A stretch of 37,252 bases of DNA from Mucilaginibacter sp. (GTDB lineage Bacteria > Bacteroidota > Bacteroidia > Sphingobacteriales > Sphingobacteriaceae). The position numbers and the translations under genes are program-made. The notes below the pieces were generated by a model. It was not told where the DNA came from and did no database searches. It saw only the letters and a list, made by a program, of their open reading frames with translations. The stretch covers positions 1 to 37,252 of the forward strand of contig NZ_JAQBOW010000051.1 in the NCBI RefSeq assembly GCF_028287845.1, read 5' to 3'. Positions 31,813-37,252 of this stretch are shown here, piece by piece (positions within the stretch are counted from its first letter, which is position 1; each line of letters opens with the position of its first letter).

Positions 31813-31915
31813 TTCAATGAGTAGGTGAGTGAGTTTTGAATGCGTAAATGCTTATTTGTTCATTCAAAGTTATCTGATTTCATTTACTCAATCACTCATT
31901 CAAAATTCAATCATT
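31813..31915. repeat. AATGAGTG/CATTCA word array between greA and HIT gene
   Basis: The left part (31813-31842) and right part (31861-31915) are built from the same words in opposite orientation. TGAGTGAGTTTTGAATG (31826-31842) is the exact reverse complement of 18564-18580, upstream of uvrA. Pairing within the spacer is imperfect. Confidence 0.65.
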
Positions 31916-31920
31916 AAATT

Positions 31921-32313
31921 ATGCCAAGTATATTTTCAAAGATCGTTGCCGGTGATATACCCGCTTATAAAGTGGCAGAAACTAATGAGTTTTTAGCTTT
32001 TTTAGATATCGCGCCTTTAGCAGAAGGTCATTTACTGGTTATCCCAAAAAAGGAGGTTGATAATTTTTTCGACCTGGATGATGAAACGTACACCGGCCTG
32101 CTAATATTTGCTAAAATTGTTGCTACAGCAATGAAAAAGGCTATTGAATGCAATAGAATTGGCGTAACCGTTATAGGGCTGGAAGTGCCGCATGCGCATA
32201 TTCACTTAATACCTATAAATGGAGTTGGCGATATGAATTTCTCTAACCCAAAATTAAAATTTACTCCTGAAGAGTTTCGGGCAACGACGGATAAGATTCG
32301 TGCGGAGTTGTAG
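31921..32313 (+). CDS. HIT family protein
   Basis: A 130-residue histidine-triad nucleotide hydrolase or transferase of the HinT type. The triad HAHIHLIPI (H91, H93, H95) is at the usual place, and SIFSKIVAGDIPAYKVAE at the N-terminus is typical of HinT relatives, which hydrolyse AMP-linked substrates such as adenosine phosphoramidates. The protein is of normal length. Its last 53 bp, including the stop codon, overlap the 3' end of the convergent O-antigen-ligase-like gene. Confidence 0.94.
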   Translation: MPSIFSKIVAGDIPAYKVAETNEFLAFLDIAPLAEGHLLVIPKKEVDNFFDLDDETYTGLLIFAKIVATAMKKAIECNRIGVTVIGLEVPHAHIHLIPINGVGDMNFSNPKLKFTPEEFRATTDKIRAEL

Positions 32314-33580
32314 TGAAAGACTTAGTTTTAGAACTTTTGTAAGTCTTCTTATCATCCCCGGAAAATACAAAGAACGAAAAGAAGAACGCGTAAAATATTA
32401 TTCCCTTATCTACATCCAATAGATTTTCTGAGAAAGAAACAAATGCTATTAGCAGCATAAAAGTAAAAAATAACAAGTCCTTTCTTTTTATAGCTTCTTT
32501 AAAACCCAACCATAAAGTACCCAGGTAGATGAGCAAACCTATTATGCCCGATTTTAATAAAAAGCTCAAATACTCGTTATGCGAGTTCAGGTTATTAAGG
32601 AATGAGCTGTAATATTTTTTAGCATAAAAGCTTTCATGCAACAAACCAAGTTCTGAGCCCGCGCCGTAGCCTGTAAGGGGTGATTTAGCGATAAGCCCGG
32701 TAGCTGTGCCCCATCTATCCAAACGCGAATCAAATTTTTTATCGGGTGTGGTTAGTGATAGGTCATATTTAAGATCAGTAATGTACCTAACCTTTAAAAT
32801 ACTCAATGTAAATATGCCTGTAATAATTAAAGTTGATAGTGATGCTGCAATCACTATGAATTTAATTCGGTTTTTTCCTTGCAGCAAGAAATAAGGAATA
32901 GCCAGGTTGATAGTCAAAAACAAGGCTGCAAAAATAGATTTTGATGATAGTTGGATAATCCCTGCTAAAAGTAAACAGGCACAAGCGGCATAAAATAAAC
33001 GGTAATAAGCCGACGGTTCTTTTATACACACCCATAAAAAATAAACCAGTGCAATTGCTAACTGCAAGGAAAAAAATGTAGCGTGCATGGCAATCGGCTC
33101 AGAGAAATTATGATTGGTGAATGCCGCCGATACAATAGTAGAATAAGGTAGCGAGTAATACTTAATGGTACGGAACGCGTCTAAATATAAATAAGCTACA
33201 GTTGCTGTGCAGATCAATGAAAATGACAGCAATAGCCTTGATCGATATTTTTTAATATCAAAAGAGGTTAAACAAAACACCATCGGGAATAGCAATATGG
33301 CCAAATGCTTTCCCCATTCATTAAAAGCTCCGGGACGGTTAATGGTATAAATAGTACTAAGCAGTGTTACAAAAAATGCCGATTGCAGTACAAGAGTCCT
33401 AATTGTAAAAATTGGCTTAATATCTTTCTTGTTAAGTTGTATTAACGTGTGTATAATAAAACTTATTAAGATAATATGGCTGTAAAAAAGATCAAACGGC
33501 AAGCTGGCCATGAACAGCATTAAATGATAATAACTGATCTTATTAGCCAGGGTATCGTTTTTAAGAAATAATTCTTCCAT
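32261..33580 (-). CDS. O-antigen ligase family (Wzy_C) membrane protein
   Basis: A 439-residue polytopic inner-membrane protein with about ten to twelve hydrophobic helices. The large periplasmic loop (about 285-345) has the family features GYGAGSELG and NSHNEYLSFLLKSGIIGLLIYL, where the His is the conserved functional residue of O-antigen ligases and polymerases. It would join or polymerise lipid-linked glycans on the periplasmic face. Its start overlaps the DUF1972 glycosyltransferase gene by 20 bp. The hydrophilic C-terminal tail (last 17 codons) is encoded antisense to the end of the HIT gene. Ligase and polymerase cannot be separated by sequence alone. Confidence 0.87.
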   Translation of the reverse strand: MEELFLKNDTLANKISYYHLMLFMASLPFDLFYSHIILISFIIHTLIQLNKKDIKPIFTIRTLVLQSAFFVTLLSTIYTINRPGAFNEWGKHLAILLFPMVFCLTSFDIKKYRSRLLLSFSLICTATVAYLYLDAFRTIKYYSLPYSTIVSAAFTNHNFSEPIAMHATFFSLQLAIALVYFLWVCIKEPSAYYRLFYAACACLLLAGIIQLSSKSIFAALFLTINLAIPYFLLQGKNRIKFIVIAASLSTLIITGIFTLSILKVRYITDLKYDLSLTTPDKKFDSRLDRWGTATGLIAKSPLTGYGAGSELGLLHESFYAKKYYSSFLNNLNSHNEYLSFLLKSGIIGLLIYLGTLWLGFKEAIKRKDLLFFTFMLLIAFVSFSENLLDVDKGIIFYAFFFSFFVFSGDDKKTYKSSKTKSFTTTPHESYPSLPETLQE

Positions 33581-34685
33581 TGTTATAATTCAAATAACAT
33601 TCTATCGCATATTCTTCATAGCCATCTACAACACTCTCCCAGTTAAACAAGTGCTTTATTTTGTGCAGGTTATTGGTCACCATTGTTTTTTCAGTTTCCT
33701 GTCTTTGCACGGTTTCAACCAATTTTTTTACATCGTTTGGATTGGAAAAATAAAAAGCATCGGTACTTAATACTGCCTGGTTAAAAGGGTTGTTATGCGC
33801 GGCTATTAAAGCCTCGCTGGCCATTGCTTCTAATAATGAAGGGTTAGTACCCCCAACACTATGCCCATGAAAATACAGGTAGGAGTTGTTTTGTAAGGCG
33901 CGTACTTTTGCCGTATCAAAAATTGACCCTTTAAACTGTATGCGGCTATCTTTTTGAAATTTGTGGGTGATAAATTTTCCGAACCGGTTACTGGTATCGC
34001 CCAAAACTTTAAATGGTTTTGGCGAGTTGCTATTATTGTACCCCTCTAAAATAGTTTCAATATTATTCTCGGGCTCCATACGGGCCATTAGTAAAAAGTA
34101 ATCTTCTTTTAGCGCCTCCACAGGGGTAATCTGTTCTCTTTCCAGCTCGGTTATCATATCCGCGCCATAAGGGATATAACGGCTGTTTATATCATATTTA
34201 CGGGCCAGGTATGATTTAATTACCATAGAATCTGACACGTAAAACTGGCTGTGCCTTACAGCCAGCTTCTCGGCATATTTCAAAAATTTCTGTACCGGTT
34301 TTGAGTATTTGGAACGCCTCCATTCAAGGCCATCCATATTGGTTATAATGGCGCTCTTTTCGGGATACAAATGCCCCCAAACAGAGCTACTGGTATAGCC
34401 CATAATTAAAATAACATCAAAATTGCGTTTGCGGGCATCACGTATGCAATTCAGATCATACACAAACTGTCCCGCGGCACCAATTAAATATTCGGGGTCA
34501 TAACAATGTATTATGTTAACGCCGTTCCAGTTATCCCTGGCGTAAGGGTGATTGTGCGAATTATACACGCTCAACTCGTGCCCTCGCTTGGCTAAACCAA
34601 CTGATACATATTCTGATATATGCTCAAATCCACCGTAATGGTTTGGTATGCCCCTTGTTCCTAATATAGCTATTTTAAGTTTCAT
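33561..34685 (-). CDS. DUF1972/GT4-type glycosyltransferase
   Basis: A 374-residue cytoplasmic glycosyltransferase with GT-B fold. The N-terminal DUF1972 domain is marked by AILGTRGIPNHYGGFEHISE, followed by a GT1/GT4-like nucleotide-sugar-binding half (about 195-370) with GHSVGGTNPSLLEAMA, the E-containing donor site. Relatives with DUF1972 often transfer rhamnose in capsule or O-antigen synthesis; the sugar here is not determinable. It overlaps the upstream GT4 by 4 bp (ATGA) and the downstream ligase-like gene by 20 bp, a translationally coupled operon. Confidence 0.9.
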   Translation of the reverse strand: MKLKIAILGTRGIPNHYGGFEHISEYVSVGLAKRGHELSVYNSHNHPYARDNWNGVNIIHCYDPEYLIGAAGQFVYDLNCIRDARKRNFDVILIMGYTSSSVWGHLYPEKSAIITNMDGLEWRRSKYSKPVQKFLKYAEKLAVRHSQFYVSDSMVIKSYLARKYDINSRYIPYGADMITELEREQITPVEALKEDYFLLMARMEPENNIETILEGYNNSNSPKPFKVLGDTSNRFGKFITHKFQKDSRIQFKGSIFDTAKVRALQNNSYLYFHGHSVGGTNPSLLEAMASEALIAAHNNPFNQAVLSTDAFYFSNPNDVKKLVETVQRQETEKTMVTNNLHKIKHLFNWESVVDGYEEYAIECYLNYNNGRIIS

Positions 34686-35758
34686 GATACAATGGCTGTT
34701 TGGTATGCTTTAAGAGTTTGTATGGCAGCTTTTGCCCAGGTATATTTATCTAATATTTTTTCGCGCAGATGGCTGTTAAAATTGGTAATACTTGCTTTTT
34801 CTACAGCGGCTAATATGCTTTCAGGTTGCGCGGGATCACAGTAAAAAGCGTCGTTTTCAAAATATTCACGTGTATCTCCCTTATCGGTTATTACAATATT
34901 ACAGCCCATTACCGCGGCTTCAACAGAGCTTAGTCCGGTGGTTTCAAACCAACTTGGTAATACATGTGTTTTTGCCTGTTGATAATAATTTACCAGATCA
35001 TCCTGCGGCAAATGTTCAATAAAGCTGATGTTGGCCGCAGCAATGCTGCGGCACTCGTTATAATAAGCTGTTTGATTAGGGCTGTGATTGCCTATAAGCA
35101 ACAATTTGAACCGTGTGTTATTTAACGCTTTAATTAAATTAAGCTGGTTTTTAATCCCTTCAATTCTTGCTACGCACAGCACCAGCTTATCGTCCTTTTT
35201 AATAGCATCATTATAAGTAAAGCGGGTTGCATTAATACCGTTGAGTATAATGCTATATTTTACGGTACTTGGATACATTTTAACCACCCGCCTGTATTCT
35301 GATTCGGAATTTGGCAGGATAGAGTCGGCTTGGTTAAGTATTTCAATAATGCTTTTTCGTTGCCCTTTCCAGATGTAGGATAAGCTTGATAAATGATCAC
35401 GCCCCAAAACCCAACGCGCCAAAGTTTTTAAATACTCAATACTATCTGATGATAAATGGCTAAACACCATACCCACGCCTTTGCGGTAATACTTATCGTA
35501 CTCACTGTAATTAACCAATATGGTAGATACCACAAATGGCTTGCCGGCCTTTTTACTGTGGAACAAAATATCAGCCGGACGAATAATATTGAAAAAATGC
35601 AACAGATCGTAATTAGCGTAATCAATAACTTCGTTGGTAAGCCTTATCTCGGCCAGCACGCCAATATCCGTTAAGTGGCGAGCTGTTTCCATAGCCTGTA
35701 CGGTGTCTCCGCCGGGGACACTATATAAAGTTGATCTTGTTATAATGGCTACTTTCAT
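34682..35758 (-). CDS. Family 4 glycosyltransferase
   Basis: A 358-residue GT-B glycosyltransferase. It opens MKVAIITRSTLYSVPGGDTV, a glycine-rich acceptor-side loop, and the donor domain contains LCVARIEGIKNQ and the E-x7-E pair in FETTGLSSVEAAVMGC, a GT4 hallmark. It acts at the cytoplasmic face on a lipid-linked glycan. It lies between a GT2 gene (5 bp gap upstream) and the DUF1972 gene (4-bp overlap downstream). The donor and acceptor sugars are unknown. Confidence 0.9.
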   Translation of the reverse strand: MKVAIITRSTLYSVPGGDTVQAMETARHLTDIGVLAEIRLTNEVIDYANYDLLHFFNIIRPADILFHSKKAGKPFVVSTILVNYSEYDKYYRKGVGMVFSHLSSDSIEYLKTLARWVLGRDHLSSLSYIWKGQRKSIIEILNQADSILPNSESEYRRVVKMYPSTVKYSIILNGINATRFTYNDAIKKDDKLVLCVARIEGIKNQLNLIKALNNTRFKLLLIGNHSPNQTAYYNECRSIAAANISFIEHLPQDDLVNYYQQAKTHVLPSWFETTGLSSVEAAVMGCNIVITDKGDTREYFENDAFYCDPAQPESILAAVEKASITNFNSHLREKILDKYTWAKAAIQTLKAYQTAIVS

Positions 35759-35763
35759 GCTGT

Positions 35764-36723
35764 TTACAATTTGTTTGGGCTCATCCTATGCAACCATAAA
35801 ATAAATTTTTCGGGCAAATAGCTTACGGTATATAATAGGTAGTTATCCAGTCTTAACGGCCGTATGCTTATTGCCTTTTTTACATGTTCACGTGCCTTTT
35901 CGGGCTGATAATTGTTAGCCAGAAATTTCTTGCCACATAGCGCGTGGTATGATCCTTCTTTTATTTTTCTAACATCCTGCGATTTAATAATGGCTAACAA
36001 TTCATTGCCTTCTTCTGCCGTAATATGCCCGCGTTTAATAGCATCTCTTTTTAATTCGCGAAAGCGCCTGCCGCGCCACCGCTCATCAATAGTAACCGAG
36101 GCTGGGTTTAACCTGTATTTTATTAGCGGTTCTGCCAGGTTGCAAAACTTTCCCTGTTTGGCAATTGCTGTCCATAATAAATAATCTTCAAAATTATGGG
36201 CATCAGTAGGGTATCCTCCGGCATTGGCTACATTGGCTTTTTTATACATTACTGTAGGATGCATAAAGGGGCAATAGAAGTATAGTTTTTCCATTATCTC
36301 CTTGTGCGAATGCGCAATGCAATGGAAGTGGAACAGGAAATCGTTATTCTCTAAAATATAATCGGCATCGCTTCCAACTAAAATGTATTCAGGGTTTTCA
36401 AGCAAAAACTTTATCTGTTTTTCAAGCCGCTGCGGATGGCACACATCATCAGCATCAAACCTTGCTATATATGGCGCTTTTGAATATTTAAGGCCCGTGT
36501 TTAACGCCGCAGCAACTCCCATGTTGGGCTGGTCTATTAAAATTATCCGCTCATCTTTATAAGAATTAATAATGGCCCGGGTGCCATCTGTCGAGCCATC
36601 ATTTACTATTACCAACTCAAAATCAGTATACGTTTGTTGCAAAACAGACTCAATTGCCTCGCCTATATACTTTTCGGTATTATAAGCAGGCATTAAAACG
36701 GTTATGCAGGGGTTAGTTTTCAT
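35764..36723 (-). CDS. Family 2 glycosyltransferase
   Basis: A 319-residue soluble GT-A glycosyltransferase. It shows TVLMPAYNTEKYIGEAIESV at the N-terminus, IVNDGSTDGT (D42) for nucleotide binding and the DAD motif (90-92, RFDADD) for metal binding. The C-terminal part is helical with a final aromatic-rich stretch that may contact the membrane; no full transmembrane helix is evident. It overlaps the upstream polymerase-like gene by 11 bp and is 5 bp from the GT4 gene. It probably adds one sugar of the surface glycan repeat. Confidence 0.92.
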   Translation of the reverse strand: MKTNPCITVLMPAYNTEKYIGEAIESVLQQTYTDFELVIVNDGSTDGTRAIINSYKDERIILIDQPNMGVAAALNTGLKYSKAPYIARFDADDVCHPQRLEKQIKFLLENPEYILVGSDADYILENNDFLFHFHCIAHSHKEIMEKLYFYCPFMHPTVMYKKANVANAGGYPTDAHNFEDYLLWTAIAKQGKFCNLAEPLIKYRLNPASVTIDERWRGRRFRELKRDAIKRGHITAEEGNELLAIIKSQDVRKIKEGSYHALCGKKFLANNYQPEKAREHVKKAISIRPLRLDNYLLYTVSYLPEKFILWLHRMSPNKL

Positions 36724-37252
36724 TGGTTATTAAATTTTTATTTTTAACCAAACGCTGTCCCTCTTTAATATTTAAAAAGAGCATCAGCTCAAGCATTATT
36801 ATTATTGATAATTGCTCGAACCAGTAATCAATAAAAAAAATGGCCAGTACAAATAGCAGCAAGGGTATGCCGTAAGTAAGGTCTATATAATGCTTTGCAA
36901 AAAATCCTACATAAAAAACAAAAAGGGCCAGCAGCCCGGCTAAGCCATATTCGCCCAGTAACTGGTCATATACAGAAAACGGACTATTGGTTAATGAGTG
37001 TGAGCTTGCGGCCTTGCTAAAAAAGTTCAAATAAATATCAAGGTGGTTAATTAAAAAGTCGTGATTAATATAGATGTGCTTAGTCGGGTAACCCCCGGTA
37101 AACTTTAGGCCCGTTGCCCTGAAAGCCAGTTTGGATGAAAAATTTCCAACACCATCTCCTGCTATTATTTTTGAGGGATGTTCTTTTAAAAAATGTACCG
37201 TTTGCAATATCCCGGTAACTTTACCGGGCACAGATGTCCAGTGTGGATGGCC
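36713..37252 (-). CDS. O-antigen polymerase/ligase-like protein, C-terminal part (cut by window edge)
   Basis: The C-terminal 180 or so residues of a membrane protein; the frame stays open to the last base of the window, so the start lies outside. A GTG at 37231 is probably internal. The visible part has a periplasmic loop with GDGVGNFSSKLAF, an H-containing stretch (YINHDFLINH), then SPFSVYDQLLGEYGLAGLLALFVFYVGF and two further helices, the general plan of Wzy_C-type polymerases. With the complete ligase-like protein at 32261-33580 it brackets three glycosyltransferases, so one may be the polymerase and the other the ligase. The assignment is moderately sure. Confidence 0.7.
   Translation of the reverse strand, partial: GHPHWTSVPGKVTGILQTVHFLKEHPSKIIAGDGVGNFSSKLAFRATGLKFTGGYPTKHIYINHDFLINHLDIYLNFFSKAASSHSLTNSPFSVYDQLLGEYGLAGLLALFVFYVGFFAKHYIDLTYGIPLLLFVLAIFFIDYWFEQLSIIIMLELMLFLNIKEGQRLVKNKNLITNEN

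Overview
The window looks like chromosomal DNA of a Bacteroidota bacterium, most probably Sphingobacteriaceae (Mucilaginibacter/Pedobacter-like). The reasons are an STN-type TonB-dependent receptor paired with a DUF4249 lipoprotein, a DUF4382 lipoprotein, a DUF4407 protein, a fused E1 alpha/beta 2-oxoacid dehydrogenase, an OppC-like permease with a long extracytoplasmic insert, AT-rich spacers without strong Shine-Dalgarno sites, and several exact matches to the Bacteroidota -7 promoter element TAnnTTTG. The genus is inference. No tRNA, rRNA, CRISPR array, insertion sequence or prophage was seen.

Layout. (1) 1-7030: a DUF4407 membrane protein, then a convergent DUF4249 lipoprotein/TonB receptor pair, divergent from an orphan LytTR response regulator followed by a DUF4382 lipoprotein. 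(2) 7092-9315: exonuclease III and a secreted beta-propeller lactonase, converging on a bidirectional terminator. (3) 9553-19506, minus strand: RNase HII, a GAF-SpoIIE phosphatase, an OppC-like permease, a glycosyltransferase coupled to a YbhN-like membrane protein, a PIN toxin-antitoxin pair directly behind uvrA, uvrA, and a lytic transglycosylase. (4) 19637-25157, plus strand: an RluB-type pseudouridine synthase with a long repetitive tail, a fused E1 dehydrogenase, then cysE-cysM. (5) 25317-28363, minus strand: an RhlE-like helicase, a CBS-pair protein and pdxA. (6) 28531-32313, plus strand: rsmA, a HigBA toxin-antitoxin pair, a 2-hydroxyacid dehydrogenase, greA and a HIT protein. (7) 32261-37252, minus strand: a tightly overlapping polysaccharide cluster with two ligase/polymerase-like membrane proteins flanking three glycosyltransferases; it runs off the right edge.

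Most genes are conserved housekeeping functions (DNA repair: uvrA, xth, rnhB; translation: rsmA, pseudouridine synthase; transcription: greA; cysteine and pyridoxal phosphate synthesis). The accessory parts are the receptor/lipoprotein locus, two toxin-antitoxin pairs and the surface-glycan cluster.

The signals that gene calling does not explain are in the spacers. At least seven spacers hold short arrays of one private 7-11 nt word repeated directly and inverted, often forming near-perfect dyads. The greA leader carries two tandem terminator-like hairpins downstream of the best promoter candidate, an arrangement resembling the attenuated greA leader of E. coli. The higBA promoter overlaps the rsmA terminator and has a dyad at its predicted start point. 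I found no clearly new multi-gene defence or biosynthetic system.
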